Assembly (NCBI GenBank): GCA_938041325.1
Contig: CALIAG010000392.1
Location: forward strand, 1-49,862
DNA length: 49,862 bases
Reading direction: 5' to 3'
Origin: an uncultured Saprospiraceae bacterium
GTDB taxonomy: Bacteria; Bacteroidota; Bacteroidia; Chitinophagales; Saprospiraceae
Shown here: piece by piece, positions 8,834 through 18,045 of the stretch
Position numbering within the stretch: the first letter of the stretch is position 1
How the letters are laid out: each line of letters opens with the position of its first letter
The notes under the pieces: model-generated
What the model saw: the letters and a program-made list of their open reading frames with translations, nothing else
Databases searched by the model: none
What the model was told of the DNA's origin: nothing
Position numbers and translations under genes: made by a program

Positions 8834-9292
8834 TCAAAAGAAAAGTTTACCATTGTACCAATCTTTTTCTATCGTCGCTCCATTCTTTTCATAGAACTTG
8901 ATAGCAGGCTCATTCCAGTCCAATACTTGCCATTTTACGAGTTTCGCTCCTTTTTGTTCTGAAATCTTTAAAAATTTATTAAAAATAAGCTGACCTAAGC
9001 CGTTTTTTCTGTGTTTTTGGGTGATCACAAAGTCTTCTAAATACATCATTTTACCTTTCCAAGTCGAAAAAGTTGGATAGTACAAAGCCATCCCGACTAT
9101 TTTTTGCTCAGGCATGGTGAGACCCACTATAGCTTCAAATAAACCCGATTTGAAGTGTTCTTCATAATCATTCACTGTTGTTGCAACCTCGTCGGGCAGC
9201 TTTTCATAAAAAGCCAATTCTTTTACAAGGTCAAATATACCTGGCAGATCAGCCTCAGTGGCAAGACGTACTTCGTAATCCATTTTTTTCAT
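8834..9292 (-). CDS. GNAT-family N-acetyltransferase
   Basis: A 152-residue acetyl-CoA-dependent acetyltransferase of the diamine-acetyltransferase-like (SSAT) branch. Strand 4 and motif A are visible in MYLEDFVITQKHRKNGLG, with the acetyl-CoA pyrophosphate-binding segment HRKNGLGQLIF. Motif B is WNEPAIKFYEKNGA near the C terminus, with the Tyr often acting as general acid. An in-frame ATG at 9316 would add eight residues (starting MSRKSCFF), but the ATG at 9292 gives the usual start directly before the first strand (YEVRLATEAD), so I prefer it. The substrate is unknown: a polyamine, amino acid or small amine. It is divergent from the ribosomal operon, with 246 bp between the starts. Confidence 0.85.
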   Translation of the reverse strand: MKKMDYEVRLATEADLPGIFDLVKELAFYEKLPDEVATTVNDYEEHFKSGLFEAIVGLTMPEQKIVGMALYYPTFSTWKGKMMYLEDFVITQKHRKNGLGQLIFNKFLKISEQKGAKLVKWQVLDWNEPAIKFYEKNGATIEKDWYNGKLFF

Positions 9293-9380
9293 AAAAAAAC
9301 AACTTTTTCGACTCAATTCACGCTCAAATTTTAGAGATATTTTGAATTTAAAATTCTATCTAAATAAATTGAAATTCATC

Positions 9381-9411
9381 TTTGTTTTACGGCAAATTAG
9401 TCGTATCTTTG
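9381..9411 (+). promoter_or_regulatory. Promoter of the rpsL-rpsG-fusA operon
   Basis: A -33 TTTG at 9381-9384 is followed after exactly 19 bp by a -7 box TATCTTTG at 9404-9411, matching the Bacteroidota primary-sigma consensus TTTG-N19-TAnnTTTG. Transcription should begin near 9416, leaving a leader of about 120 nt before rpsL. The leader contains a long T tract (9487-9496), and I recognise no known ribosomal-protein leader fold in it. Confidence 0.85.
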
Positions 9412-9538
9412 CAATCGCTTTTAAAAGGGAGGAAAACCTTGGTTTATTTTTAATTATTTAGGCCATTGATAATCAGTAAATTATCTTTCTTTTTTTTAGC
9501 TCATTTGACTTAAAGATAAAAAATAATAAAATTCGAAT

Positions 9539-9910
9539 ATGCCTACAATCAATCAACTAGTAAGAAAAGGCAGAAAAAAATTGGTTACAGCCAGTAAATC
9601 CAGAGCTTTGGATTCATGCCCTCAGAAAAGAGGAGTGTGTACTAGAGTTTATACGACTACACCAAAAAAACCTAACTCTGCTTTGAGAAAAGTAGCAAAA
9701 GTAAGGTTGACAAACGGTATAGAAGTAATCGCCTATATTCCTGGAGAAGGTCACAATTTGCAAGAACACTCAATTGTTTTGCTTAGAGGTGGAAGAGTAA
9801 AGGATTTACCAGGAGTTCGATATACAATCGTTCGTGGTGCCTTGGATACAGCGGGTGTAACTGATAGACTTCAGAGTCGTTCGAAATATGGTACAAAGAG
9901 ACCTAAATAA
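9539..9910 (+). CDS. rpsL: 30S ribosomal protein S12
   Basis: A 123-residue protein of the decoding centre of the small subunit. It opens with [14 protein letters not shown] and contains [18 protein letters not shown] and [12 protein letters not shown]. The two lysines whose substitution gives streptomycin resistance in other bacteria (about K43 and K88) are both present, so this is a wild-type-like allele. Length is normal. It is the first gene of the operon, 127 bp downstream of the -7 box, with rpsG 40 bp behind it. No Shine-Dalgarno sequence precedes the ATG; the upstream stretch is A-rich, as is usual in this phylum. Confidence 0.99.
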   Translation: MPTINQLVRKGRKKLVTASKSRALDSCPQKRGVCTRVYTTTPKKPNSALRKVAKVRLTNGIEVIAYIPGEGHNLQEHSIVLLRGGRVKDLPGVRYTIVRGALDTAGVTDRLQSRSKYGTKRPK

Positions 9911-9950
9911 TTAACAGAGCATATATTTTAGCTTTATATAATAGAAAGTC

Positions 9951-10418
9951 ATGCGTAAAAGAAAACCAAAATTAAGGGTAATTCAGCCAGATCCACGATT
10001 TGGTGACGAATTGGTAACTCAGTTTGTTAACAACTTGATGATTCAAGGAAAAAAGTCTGTAGCATTCTCTACTTTTTATGATGCAATGGATTTGATTCAA
10101 AAAAGAACAAACGAAGATCCTCATGCTATTTGGAAGAAAGCTTTGAATAACGCAATGCCGCAAGTAGAAGTTAGAAGCCGTAGAGTAGGAGGAGCAACAT
10201 TTCAAATTCCAACAGAGATTAGAGCTAAAAGAAAAATTTCTATCGGAATGAAGTGGTTAATCAAATTTGCAAGAGGAAGAAGTGGTAAAGGAATTGCAGA
10301 AAAATTATCAGCTGAATTGATTGCAGCAAGTAAAGGCGAAGGTGCAGCAGTGAAAAGAAAAGAAGATACGCACAAAATGGCTGAGTCAAATAGAGCTTTT
10401 GCTCACTTTAGAATTTAA
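9951..10418 (+). CDS. rpsG: 30S ribosomal protein S7
   Basis: A 155-residue primary 16S rRNA-binding protein that nucleates assembly of the 30S head and lines the E site. The sequence has the [17 protein letters not shown] start and the [20 protein letters not shown] core, which contacts the 3' major domain. The C-terminal segment [14 protein letters not shown] is intact. In proteobacteria S7 represses the str operon by binding the rpsL-rpsG spacer. Here that spacer is only 40 bp and I see no comparable structure, so this mode of control is not supported by the sequence. Confidence 0.99.
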   Translation: MRKRKPKLRVIQPDPRFGDELVTQFVNNLMIQGKKSVAFSTFYDAMDLIQKRTNEDPHAIWKKALNNAMPQVEVRSRRVGGATFQIPTEIRAKRKISIGMKWLIKFARGRSGKGIAEKLSAELIAASKGEGAAVKRKEDTHKMAESNRAFAHFRI

Positions 10419-10463
10419 TTTATAAAATTATATATCCCATAGAAGCTTTTTTAAATTAATATC

Positions 10464-12599
10464 ATGGCTAGAGATCTTAAATTAACGAGAAATATCGGAA
10501 TTGCCGCTCACATTGATGCCGGTAAAACAACGACAACAGAACGTGTACTATATTACACAGGGTTGAGCCATAAAATTGGTGAAGTTCACGATGGTGCCGC
10601 TACGATGGATTGGATGGAGCAAGAGCAAGAAAGAGGTATTACCATTACTTCTGCTGCAACCAAAACTGAATGGACCTGGAAGGATGATGTATATACTGTA
10701 AACATTATTGACACTCCTGGTCACGTGGATTTTACCGTTGAGGTAGAACGATCTCTTCGTGTATTAGATGGTACTGTTGCTTTATTTTGTGCAGTATCTG
10801 GTGTTGAGCCTCAATCTGAAACAGTTTGGAGACAAGCAGATAGATATAAAGTTCCTAGAATTGGTTTCGTAAACAAAATGGATAGAACAGGTGCAGATTT
10901 CTTGCATGTTGTAAATGATGTTCGCGAAAAATTAGGTGCTAATGCAATTCCATTGCAGATTCCAATTGGAGCTGAAGAATCATTCGTAGGAGTTGTTGAT
11001 CTTTTGACTGGAAAAGCAATGATCTGGGATGATGAAACACAAGGAATGACTTTCAAAGAAGTTCCAGTGCCAGACGATTTAGTAGAAGTAGTTGCTGAAT
11101 ACAGAGAAAAATTGGTTGAGGCAGTAGCGGAATACGATGAAGCCTTAATGGAAAAATTCTTTGAGGATCCAGACAGTATTACAATTGAAGAAATGAGAGC
11201 GGCAATTAGAGCTGCTGTAACAGATATGGCTATCTGCCCAATGATGTGCGGATCTGCTTTCAAAAATAAAGGAGTTCAGGCATTACTTGATGCAGTTTGT
11301 GCATTTTTGCCTTCACCATTAGATATTGAAGCAGTAGAAGGAATTGATCCTAGAACAGATGAGCCTACTTTAAGAAAACCAAGTGTAGATGAACCGTTTG
11401 CAGCTTTGGCTTTCAAAATTGCAACTGATCCATATGTAGGTCGATTGGCTTTCTTTAGAGTTTATTCTGGAAAATTACCTGCAGGATCTTATATCCTTAA
11501 CAATAGATCAGGTAACAAAGAAAGAATTTCTAGAATTTACCAAATGCACGCCAATAAGCAAAATCCAATTGATGTTGTTGAGGCTGGAGATATCGCTGCA
11601 GGTGTAGGATTCAAAGACATCAGAACTGGGGATACTTTAAGTGATCTTGATAACCCAATTGTCTTGGAAAGCATGACTTTCCCAGATCCTGTTATCGGGG
11701 TAGCAATTGAGCCTAAAACTCAAAAAGACCTTGATAAACTAGGTATGGCTTTAGCAAAATTGTCTGAAGAAGATCCTACGTTTAAAGTAAGATATGATGA
11801 AGATACCAACCAAACCGTCATTAGCGGAATGGGAGAGTTGCACTTAGAGATTATCGTTGATCGTTTGAAAAGAGAATTCAAAGTTGAATGTAATCAAGGA
11901 CAACCTCAGGTTAACTATAAAGAAGCACTTACAAAAGCTGTAACTCACCGTGAAAGATTGAAAAAACAATCAGGTGGTTCTGGTTTGTTTGCAGATATGG
12001 AATTCGAATTGTCTCCTGCAGATCCAGAATTTTTGGAATCGGATGATTTCAAAAATGGAAAAGAAAAGTTACAGTTTGAATGGGCAATCTTTGGTGGATC
12101 AATCGACAAAAATTACCAAAAACCTATCAAAGATGGATTCAAATCCATGATGGACAATGGTATTTTAGCTGGATACAACATCGACTCTATGAAAGTACGA
12201 GTTTATGATGGAGGTATGCACGCAGTGGATTCAAAACCTATCGCCTTTGAATTATGTGCGAAAGAAGGATTCAAAGCAGCAGCTTCTAAAGCAAAGCCAG
12301 TATTGATGGAGCCAATAATGAAATTGGAGGTTGTTACTCCTGATGATTATGTTGGATCTGTAATTGGTGATTTGAACAGAAGAAGAGGTCTTCCAAAAGG
12401 ACAAGAGCCAAGAACTGGTGGTGCAGTCGCTGTGCAAGCAGATGTACCTTTATCTGAAATGTTTGGATATGTTACTTCTTTGAGAACAATTACATCTGGT
12501 AGAGCATCTTCTACAATGGAATTTTCTCACTACGCTCCTGCTCCAAAATCAATTGCAGAGGAGATTATTGACAAAGCAAAAGGCACTGTAAAGGCCTAA
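10464..12599 (+). CDS. fusA: Translation elongation factor G
   Basis: A 711-residue GTPase that drives tRNA-mRNA translocation and, with ribosome recycling factor, splits post-termination ribosomes. The G domain shows [10 protein letters not shown] (15-24), the switch region [18 protein letters not shown] (83-91) and NKMD (137-140). Domains II to V follow in the usual order, ending with [14 protein letters not shown] and [15 protein letters not shown]. No internal disruption is seen. It sits 45 bp after rpsG and is followed by a hairpin and then rpsJ. The tuf gene that often follows fusA in other phyla is absent from this locus. Confidence 0.98.
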   Translation: MARDLKLTRNIGIAAHIDAGKTTTTERVLYYTGLSHKIGEVHDGAATMDWMEQEQERGITITSAATKTEWTWKDDVYTVNIIDTPGHVDFTVEVERSLRVLDGTVALFCAVSGVEPQSETVWRQADRYKVPRIGFVNKMDRTGADFLHVVNDVREKLGANAIPLQIPIGAEESFVGVVDLLTGKAMIWDDETQGMTFKEVPVPDDLVEVVAEYREKLVEAVAEYDEALMEKFFEDPDSITIEEMRAAIRAAVTDMAICPMMCGSAFKNKGVQALLDAVCAFLPSPLDIEAVEGIDPRTDEPTLRKPSVDEPFAALAFKIATDPYVGRLAFFRVYSGKLPAGSYILNNRSGNKERISRIYQMHANKQNPIDVVEAGDIAAGVGFKDIRTGDTLSDLDNPIVLESMTFPDPVIGVAIEPKTQKDLDKLGMALAKLSEEDPTFKVRYDEDTNQTVISGMGELHLEIIVDRLKREFKVECNQGQPQVNYKEALTKAVTHRERLKKQSGGSGLFADMEFELSPADPEFLESDDFKNGKEKLQFEWAIFGGSIDKNYQKPIKDGFKSMMDNGILAGYNIDSMKVRVYDGGMHAVDSKPIAFELCAKEGFKAAASKAKPVLMEPIMKLEVVTPDDYVGSVIGDLNRRRGLPKGQEPRTGGAVAVQADVPLSEMFGYVTSLRTITSGRASSTMEFSHYAPAPKSIAEEIIDKAKGTVKA

Positions 12600-12613
12600 A
12601 AAGTAAATCATGG

Positions 12614-12640
12614 GGAGCAGTTTTTTACGCTGCTCCTTAT
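12614..12640 (+). terminator. Hairpin after fusA, terminator or attenuator
   Basis: GGAGCAG (12614-12620) and CTGCTCC (12630-12636) form a perfect 7-bp, GC-rich stem around a nine-base loop in the 72-bp fusA-rpsJ gap. It is followed by a weak AT-rich tract (TTATTTATAT) rather than a clean T run, so partial termination seems more likely than complete termination. Confidence 0.6.
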
Positions 12641-12671
12641 TTATATAATTATTGATCATTGAAAAAGGGTT

Positions 12672-12980
12672 ATGAATCAGAAAATTCGAATCAAGCTACG
12701 TTCTTACGATCACAATTTAGTTGATAAGTCAACTGAAAAAATCGTTAAGACAGTTCGCAACAGTGGCGCTGTTGTAACTGGCCCGATTCCGCTGCCCACG
12801 GAAAAAAAGATTTTTACCGTGTTGCGATCACCGCACGTTAACAAAAAATCTCGTGAGCAGTTCCAGTTGCGAACACACAAGAGATTAATTGAAATTTACA
12901 CCCCTACCCAGAAAACGGTAGATGCACTTTCTAAGTTGGAATTGCCCAGTGGAGTAGACATTCAAGTGAAATTAACGTGA
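12672..12980 (+). CDS. rpsJ: 30S ribosomal protein S10
   Basis: A 102-residue protein of the 30S head that also acts as NusE in antitermination complexes with NusB. Typical features are [16 protein letters not shown] at the start, [10 protein letters not shown], the loop [15 protein letters not shown], and the C-terminal [11 protein letters not shown]. It opens the S10 set but lies closer to fusA (72 bp) than to rplC (152 bp). A promoter-like box stands before rplC, so rpsJ may be read mainly with the str genes through the intervening hairpin. Its role as NusE would link transcript elongation to ribosomal protein supply; that coupling is inference. Confidence 0.98.
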   Translation: MNQKIRIKLRSYDHNLVDKSTEKIVKTVRNSGAVVTGPIPLPTEKKIFTVLRSPHVNKKSREQFQLRTHKRLIEIYTPTQKTVDALSKLELPSGVDIQVKLT

Positions 12981-13041
12981 CGAAAGTCCTTTTTTGAAAT
13001 TATTTTTTGGGTTATTGGTATGAACTTCTACAAAAGAAGTC

Positions 13042-13049
13042 TATCTTTG
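13042..13049 (+). promoter_or_regulatory. Candidate internal promoter (-7 box) upstream of rplC
   Basis: TATCTTTG matches the TAnnTTTG consensus exactly and lies 84 bp before the rplC start, in the largest gap of the S10 set. No good TTTG stands at the -33 position. An inverted repeat (13024-13040, ACTTCT-N5-AGAAGT) occupies the spacer region directly upstream of the box. Confidence 0.6.
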
Positions 13050-13132
13050 TGCACTTTTTGAGGCGACTTTAGTTGACTCGAATGTGTTTTAAGATATACG
13101 TATCGTAATCTGTTATTTGAAAAAAAGTAATT

Positions 13133-13789
13133 GTGAACGGAATAATAGGTAAGAAAATAGGAATGACCAGCATCTTTGATGAATCTGGTAACAATTTAGC
13201 TTGTACAGTAGTAGAAGCCGGACCTTGTGTCATAACACAAGTGAAGTCTGAAGATACTGATGGCTACAATTCTCTCCAATTGGGTTTTGGCGAAGCAAAA
13301 GTCAAAAACACTTCTAAAGCTCTTCAAGGGCATTTCGATAAAGCTAGTACAGCACCTAAGCGCAAAGTCATGGAATTCAGAGACTTTGACTTAGATCGTC
13401 TTGTTGTCGCAGAAGGAGCAGAACCAGCACCTAAGTCCTTAGGGTCTGTATTAACCATAACTGATGTCTTCCAAGAAGGTGACATAGTGAACGTTTTTGG
13501 AGTATCAAAAGGTAAAGGTTTTCAGGGAGTTGTAAAAAGACACAATTTTAAAGGTGTCAACGATGCAACTCACGGTCAGCATAACAGACAAAGAGCTCCG
13601 GGTTCTATTGGTGCAGCATCTTATCCAGCGAAAGTATTCAAAGGAATGAGAATGGCAGGAAGAACAGGTGGTAATAGAACTAAAATTACCAACTTGGAAG
13701 TTCTTAAAATTTATCCAGATAAGAATTTAATACTTATCAAAGGAGCAATCCCTGGTCACAAAGGGGCTTTTGTAGTAATCGAAAAGTAA
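13133..13789 (+). CDS. rplC: 50S ribosomal protein L3
   Basis: A 218-residue large-subunit protein reaching towards the peptidyl transferase centre. The start is GTG at 13133, giving [18 protein letters not shown] after the initiator Met; no in-frame ATG fits before the conserved GKKIGMT. The central loop with [15 protein letters not shown] and the segment containing [12 protein letters not shown]-like residues (here [14 protein letters not shown]) are present, including the Gln that is methylated in many bacteria. The gap to rplD is only 7 bp, indicating tight coupling. A candidate promoter lies 84 bp upstream. Confidence 0.98.
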   Translation: MNGIIGKKIGMTSIFDESGNNLACTVVEAGPCVITQVKSEDTDGYNSLQLGFGEAKVKNTSKALQGHFDKASTAPKRKVMEFRDFDLDRLVVAEGAEPAPKSLGSVLTITDVFQEGDIVNVFGVSKGKGFQGVVKRHNFKGVNDATHGQHNRQRAPGSIGAASYPAKVFKGMRMAGRTGGNRTKITNLEVLKIYPDKNLILIKGAIPGHKGAFVVIEK

Positions 13790-13796
13790 TCAGACA

Positions 13797-14411
13797 ATGA
13801 AACTTGACGTAATAAATATCGAGGGTTCTAAAACAGGTAGATCTGTAGATTTACCGGATAGCATATTTGCTGTTGAACCAAATGAGCATGCTGTTTACCT
13901 TGCAGTAAAACAGTACAATGCCAACCAAAGACAAGGAACTTCTAAAGCGAAAGAAAGAGGTGAGGTTAAAGGTTCTACCAGAAAGATTAAAAAGCAAAAA
14001 GGTACAGGTAGTGCTAGAGCAGGTGATATCAAGAATCCTTTGTTTAGAGGTGGAGGACGAGTTTTTGGTCCTAGACCACAAAACTATAACGTTCGCTTGA
14101 ATAAGAAAGTAAAAACTTTAGCAAGAAACTCTGCTCTAAGTAGCAAAGCCGCAAAAGGTGAAATTATTGTTATCGAAGATTTTACTTTTGAAAATCCAAA
14201 AACAAAAGAATACTTAAGCATTCTTTCAAAATTGGATCAACAAAATAATAAGACCCTTTTGGTAACTAGTGATTTGGAGAAAAACCTCCTATTGTCTGCT
14301 AGAAACCTTAAAAGATCAAGCATTGCACGTGTTCAGGATTTAAATACTTTTGAAGTTTTAAATGTGAAAACATTAATAATCTCTGAAAGCGCAATCAGTA
14401 AAATTAAATAA
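13797..14411 (+). CDS. rplD: 50S ribosomal protein L4
   Basis: A 204-residue protein whose extended loop lines the peptide exit tunnel. The loop is visible as GSTRKIKKQKGTGSARAGD followed by PLFRGGGRVFGPRPQNY, and the globular part contains KVKTLARNSALSSKA. In proteobacteria L4 represses the S10 operon through the rpsJ leader; no equivalent leader is evident here because rpsJ follows fusA directly. The gene starts 7 bp after the rplC stop. Length is normal and no substitutions of the tunnel loop stand out. Confidence 0.98.
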   Translation: MKLDVINIEGSKTGRSVDLPDSIFAVEPNEHAVYLAVKQYNANQRQGTSKAKERGEVKGSTRKIKKQKGTGSARAGDIKNPLFRGGGRVFGPRPQNYNVRLNKKVKTLARNSALSSKAAKGEIIVIEDFTFENPKTKEYLSILSKLDQQNNKTLLVTSDLEKNLLLSARNLKRSSIARVQDLNTFEVLNVKTLIISESAISKIK

Positions 14412-14449
14412 ACCATTTTCGACTAATCGAAAATTAGATAGAATTCAAA

Positions 14450-14746
14450 ATGGCAAAGAATATTTTAATCAAACCAATTATTACAGAAAAGGCAGAAGGT
14501 CTTTCTGAGAAATTGAACCAGTACAGCTTTGTCGTTGCAAAAGGCTCGAATAAAGTTGAGATCAAAAAAGAAATTGAAAAGATGTACAGCGTAAACGTTG
14601 AATCTGTCAATACTTTGGTCATGCCTGGGAAAACGAAAAGCAGAAGTTCAAAAAGAACTGTCCTTAAAGGAAGAGTTCCTTCTTTCAAAAAGGCTATAGT
14701 TACTCTTGCACAAGGTGAAGAAATTGATTTCTTCGGAGATATTTAA
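14450..14746 (+). CDS. rplW: 50S ribosomal protein L23
   Basis: A 98-residue protein at the exit of the nascent-peptide tunnel, where trigger factor and the signal recognition particle dock. The sequence opens ILIKPIITEKAEGLSE, the conserved rRNA-binding start, and has the KGSNKVEIKKEIEKMYSVNV helix and the flexible loop TKSRSSKRTVLKGRVPSFKKA. It is of normal length and lies 38 bp after rplD and 48 bp before rplB, in the standard S10 order. Confidence 0.98.
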   Translation: MAKNILIKPIITEKAEGLSEKLNQYSFVVAKGSNKVEIKKEIEKMYSVNVESVNTLVMPGKTKSRSSKRTVLKGRVPSFKKAIVTLAQGEEIDFFGDI

Positions 14747-14794
14747 ATTTGATAAATTCTTAGACCTTTAGGTTCTAAATATAATTAGATAAAG

Positions 14795-15631
14795 ATGCCA
14801 ATTAAAAAGTACAAACCGTTGACTCCAGGTACTCGTTTCAGAGTAGGAAATGCTTATGCGGAAATTACTGCAAGTAAGCCGGAGAAAAGTTTGGTTGCTC
14901 CATTGAAAAAAAGTGGGGGTAGAAACCATGATGGGAAAATGACTGTACGAAACAGAGGTGGAGGACACAAAAGAAAATACCGGATCATTGATTTCAATAG
15001 AAACAAAGAAGGTCTGAACGCTACTGTTTCTAGTATTGAATACGATCCAAACCGTACGGCATTTATCGCTTTGGTACAATACGAAGACAAAGAAAAGAGA
15101 TATATCATTGCTCCTAAAGGTCTTAATGTAGGAGATACAATTCGGTCTGGAAGAGACGCGACTCCTGTAGTAGGTAATGCAATGTATCTTTCAGATATTC
15201 CTCTAGGTGCAGCGATTCATGCAATCGAAATGACACCAGGAAAAGGTGCTGCTTTAGCTAGAAGCGCTGGAACCAATGGCCTACTTGTAGGACGTGAAGG
15301 AAAATATGCAATCATTAAATTACCTTCAGGTGAAGTTAGAAGAATCTTGATGACTTGTAAAGCAACGATTGGTGCTACTTCTAATCCAGATCACGGTCTT
15401 ACAGTACTTGGAAAGGCAGGAAGAAAAAGATGGATAGGACGTAGATCAAGAGTTAGAGGGGTAGCAATGAATCCAGTAGATCACCCGATGGGTGGAGGTG
15501 AGGGTAAATCTTCAGGAGGACACCCAAGATCTCGGACAGGGATTATGGCTAAAGGTCAAAAAACCAGAAATAATAAGAAGTATTCTACTAGTCTTATTAT
15601 TACGAAAAGAAAGAAAAAAAATAAAAAATAA
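14795..15631 (+). CDS. rplB: 50S ribosomal protein L2
   Basis: A 278-residue protein needed for subunit association and peptidyl transferase activity. The N-terminal [15 protein letters not shown], the RNA-binding core with [16 protein letters not shown], and the C-terminal [19 protein letters not shown], which holds the conserved histidine, are all present. The basic tail KRKKKNKK ends the protein. It lies 48 bp after rplW and 46 bp before rpsS. Nothing unusual is visible. Confidence 0.99.
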   Translation: MPIKKYKPLTPGTRFRVGNAYAEITASKPEKSLVAPLKKSGGRNHDGKMTVRNRGGGHKRKYRIIDFNRNKEGLNATVSSIEYDPNRTAFIALVQYEDKEKRYIIAPKGLNVGDTIRSGRDATPVVGNAMYLSDIPLGAAIHAIEMTPGKGAALARSAGTNGLLVGREGKYAIIKLPSGEVRRILMTCKATIGATSNPDHGLTVLGKAGRKRWIGRRSRVRGVAMNPVDHPMGGGEGKSSGGHPRSRTGIMAKGQKTRNNKKYSTSLIITKRKKKNKK

Positions 15632-15677
15632 TGTGTTCTTAGTTGCTTAAGTAACAGAACCTAAATAGCATTTTAAT

Positions 15678-15947
15678 ATGGCTAGATCAATTAAAAAAGG
15701 ACCGTACGTTTTTCACAAATTGCTTGGCAAAGTTCATAAAGCAAAAGAGTCAAACAAAAAGATTGTGATCAAAACTTGGTCAAGAGCATCAATGATTATT
15801 CCTGATATGGTAGGTGAAACGATCGCTGTACATAATGGAAAAACATTTGTTCCTGTTTTTGTAACAGAAAACATGGTAGGTCATAAATTAGGAGAATTTG
15901 CTCCTACGCGTACCTTTAGAGGGCACGCAGGTAATCGTAAAAAATAA
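15678..15947 (+). CDS. rpsS: 30S ribosomal protein S19
   Basis: An 89-residue protein of the 30S head that binds with S13 near the intersubunit bridge. The start [18 protein letters not shown], the core [24 protein letters not shown] and the end [14 protein letters not shown] are canonical. It is 46 bp downstream of rplB and 51 bp upstream of rplV. Length matches the family and no oddities are seen. Confidence 0.98.
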   Translation: MARSIKKGPYVFHKLLGKVHKAKESNKKIVIKTWSRASMIIPDMVGETIAVHNGKTFVPVFVTENMVGHKLGEFAPTRTFRGHAGNRKK

Positions 15948-15998
15948 AAGCAATAGTGATTTTAGTAAATCACTTTCAAATTTTTAAAATAATACAAA

Positions 15999-16403
15999 AT
16001 GGAAGCCGTAGCTAGACTTAGAAATTGTCCGATGTCCGCTCGCAAAATGCGTTTGGTTGTTGACAACATAAGAGGCAAAAAAGTTGACGAAGCTTTGAAT
16101 CTTTTGCGATTCACAAAAAAAGAAGCGTCTGAATGGTTGGAAAAAGTTGTCCTTGCTGCAATCGCAAACTGGGAAAACAAAAATGGTTTGATCGCAGGTG
16201 CTGATGATCACGACCTATTTATAAAAACAGCTTTCGTTGATGACGGCAGAATGCTAAAAAGATTCCGTCCTGCACCACATGGTCGTGCACACAGAATCCG
16301 TAAAAGAACGAATCACGTTACTATTATAGTTGAAAATAGAGTTCCTTTTGCCGGTGAAGAAAATATCGGAAAAGCAACAGCAGCTACTAACGAAGAAGAA
16401 TAA
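15999..16403 (+). CDS. rplV: 50S ribosomal protein L22
   Basis: A 134-residue protein whose beta-hairpin lines the peptide exit tunnel next to L4. The N-terminal ARLRNCPMSARKMRLVVD replaces the usual start of the family but keeps the SxRKxRLV signature. The tunnel hairpin is seen in MLKRFRPAPHGRAHRIRKR followed by NHVTIIV. A short Thr/Glu-rich tail (ATAATNEEE) extends past the core, a common variable feature. Gaps are 51 bp before and 29 bp after. Confidence 0.97.
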   Translation: MEAVARLRNCPMSARKMRLVVDNIRGKKVDEALNLLRFTKKEASEWLEKVVLAAIANWENKNGLIAGADDHDLFIKTAFVDDGRMLKRFRPAPHGRAHRIRKRTNHVTIIVENRVPFAGEENIGKATAATNEEE

Positions 16404-16432
16404 ATTATTTCTAGAGTATTTAATAAACCATT

Positions 16433-17188
16433 ATGGGTCAAAAGACAAATCCAATAGGTAATAGGTTAGGTATCATCAGAGGATGGGAATCTAACTGGTT
16501 TGGTGGAAAAGATTTTGCGGAAAAGGTAGTAGAAGATGAAAAAATCAGAGTCTACATGCGCGCAAGAATCCGTAAAGGAGGAATTGCAAGAATCATTATT
16601 GAGCGTACCTTGAAAAGAATCACAGTTACAGTTCACACTTCAAGACCAGGTATTATCATTGGGAAAGGTGGATCTGAAGTAGATCGTATCCGTGAAGAGT
16701 TGAAAAAACTAACTGGAAAAGATGTTCAAATAAATATCGTAGAGATTCGTAAGCCAGAATTGGATGCGGCTATCGTTGGAGAGTCTGTTGCAAAACAAAT
16801 TGAAGCTCGTATCAACTATAGAAGAGCCATCAAATCTGCAATTGCTTCTACAATGAGAGTTGGTGCTGAAGGAATTAAAGTAAGAATCGCTGGTCGATTG
16901 AACGGAGCAGAGATGGCACGTTCTGAAGAATATAAAGATGGAAGAACTCCTCTTCACACATTTAGAGCAGATATCGATTACGCATTGACAGAAGCACTTA
17001 CTGTTTACGGTAAAATTGGAATTAAAGTGTGGATCTGTAAAGGAGAAGTTTTAGGTAAAAGAGATTTATCACCTAATGTAGGAACAGGCAAGAAGGATAA
17101 AGGTGGAAATAGAGGTGGAAATCGTGGCGGCGGAAATAGAGGTGGTGGAAACCGTGGAGGCGGTGGAAATAGAGGTGGAAGAAATTAA
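16433..17188 (+). CDS. rpsC: 30S ribosomal protein S3 with Gly-Asn-Arg repeat tail
   Basis: A 251-residue protein at the mRNA entry channel, where it contributes to mRNA helicase activity. The KH domain ([17 protein letters not shown]) and the C-terminal S3 domain up to [13 protein letters not shown] are standard. The core is followed by a basic linker (TGKKDK) and then residues 224-251, which consist almost only of Gly, Asn and Arg with five NRGG units. S3 tails are variable, but a regular RGG-like repeat of this sort is unusual and resembles RNA-binding RGG boxes. The repeat is encoded by mixed codons (17099-17185), so it is not a simple DNA slippage tract. Confidence 0.97.
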   Translation: MGQKTNPIGNRLGIIRGWESNWFGGKDFAEKVVEDEKIRVYMRARIRKGGIARIIIERTLKRITVTVHTSRPGIIIGKGGSEVDRIREELKKLTGKDVQINIVEIRKPELDAAIVGESVAKQIEARINYRRAIKSAIASTMRVGAEGIKVRIAGRLNGAEMARSEEYKDGRTPLHTFRADIDYALTEALTVYGKIGIKVWICKGEVLGKRDLSPNVGTGKKDKGGNRGGNRGGGNRGGGNRGGGGNRGGRN

Positions 17189-17220
17189 AGATCACGTTAG
17201 ATAATTAGGCGAAAATCCCG

Positions 17221-17228
17221 TACCTTTG
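17221..17228 (+). promoter_or_regulatory. Candidate internal promoter (-7 box) upstream of rplP
   Basis: TACCTTTG fits TAnnTTTG and lies 64 bp before rplP in a 103-bp gap, unusually long for this cluster. At the -33 position only a weak TTAG (17197-17200) is found. A small palindrome (GCTTTTTT/AAAAAGC, 17233-17247) follows, near the expected start of transcription. Confidence 0.5.
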
Positions 17229-17291
17229 CCCTGCTTTTTTAAAAAGCGGATTTCATGGTCGGCTATTTATAGAAATTACAAATTTTAAGAA

Positions 17292-17708
17292 ATGTTACAG
17301 CCAAAAAGAACTAAGTACCGGAAGCAGCAGAAAGGAAGAAATACTGGATTGGCTCAAAAAGGTAGTCAAATCTCCTTCGGCTCTTATGGCTTAAAGTCTC
17401 TTGACAGAGGGTTTCTCACAAACCGTCAGATTGAAGCAGCGCGTATTGCGATGACAAGACATATGAAAAGAGAGGGTAGCGTTTGGATTAGAATTTTTCC
17501 AGACAAACCGATCACAGCAAAGCCTCTTGAGGTACGGATGGGTAAAGGTAAAGGAGCATTGTCTCACTACGTTGCAGTTATCAAGCCGGGAAGAATTATG
17601 TTTGAATTGGATGGTGTATCTGTAGAAACTGCCAAAGAAGCATTAAGACTTGCTGCTCAAAAACTTCCAGTGCAAACTAAGTTTGTTATTCGAAGAGATT
17701 TAAAATAA
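17292..17708 (+). CDS. rplP: 50S ribosomal protein L16
   Basis: A 138-residue protein that helps position aminoacyl-tRNA at the A site. The start [17 protein letters not shown], the core [24 protein letters not shown], and [19 protein letters not shown] with the conserved Arg and His residues are all canonical. It begins directly after a 103-bp gap holding a TAnnTTTG box, so it may head its own transcript as well as being read with rpsC. rpmC follows after 39 bp. Confidence 0.98.
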   Translation: MLQPKRTKYRKQQKGRNTGLAQKGSQISFGSYGLKSLDRGFLTNRQIEAARIAMTRHMKREGSVWIRIFPDKPITAKPLEVRMGKGKGALSHYVAVIKPGRIMFELDGVSVETAKEALRLAAQKLPVQTKFVIRRDLK

Positions 17709-17747
17709 TAATTTACCTCTTTTTATAAAGAGATTAATAATAAGATA

Positions 17748-18002
17748 ATGGCGACTAAAAAATATTTGGAACTACAAGAATTCGTGGATGCTGACTTAGC
17801 AAGCGAATTGGCAGAAACAGAAGTTCAGTACCAAAAATTAAAATTTGACCACGCTATCAAAGGATTGGATAATCCAATTCAATTGCGCGGTGTCAGAAGA
17901 GATATTGCACGTATCAAATCTGAAATTCGTAGAAGAGAAGTGTCTAAAATGACACCTGAGCAAATTGCCAAAAGATCTAGAATTAGAACAAGAAGAAAAT
18001 AA
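17748..18002 (+). CDS. rpmC: 50S ribosomal protein L29
   Basis: An 84-residue protein near the tunnel exit, beside L23. It is two long helices, with the signature IKGLDNPIQLRGVRRDIARIKSEIRRRE in the second half. The first 20 residues and the C-terminal TPEQIAKRSRIRTRRK make it longer than the E. coli protein (63 residues), which is normal for some Bacteroidota. It is flanked by rplP (39 bp) and rpsQ (43 bp) in the standard order. Confidence 0.96.
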   Translation: MATKKYLELQEFVDADLASELAETEVQYQKLKFDHAIKGLDNPIQLRGVRRDIARIKSEIRRREVSKMTPEQIAKRSRIRTRRK

Positions 18003-18045
18003 TTTATTGTTGGTTGTGAATTCAGCTATGCTATCTTTTTAAATT

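Noticed and set aside
10811-11263. A 150-codon frame antisense to fusA
   Set aside because: The Ser/Thr/Ala-rich product mirrors codon bias of the opposite strand, and fusA is fully conserved across the region.
9910-12672. Loss of tuf considered as a deletion in the str operon
   Set aside because: Placement of tuf away from fusA is common in Bacteroidota, and spacing here shows no scar.
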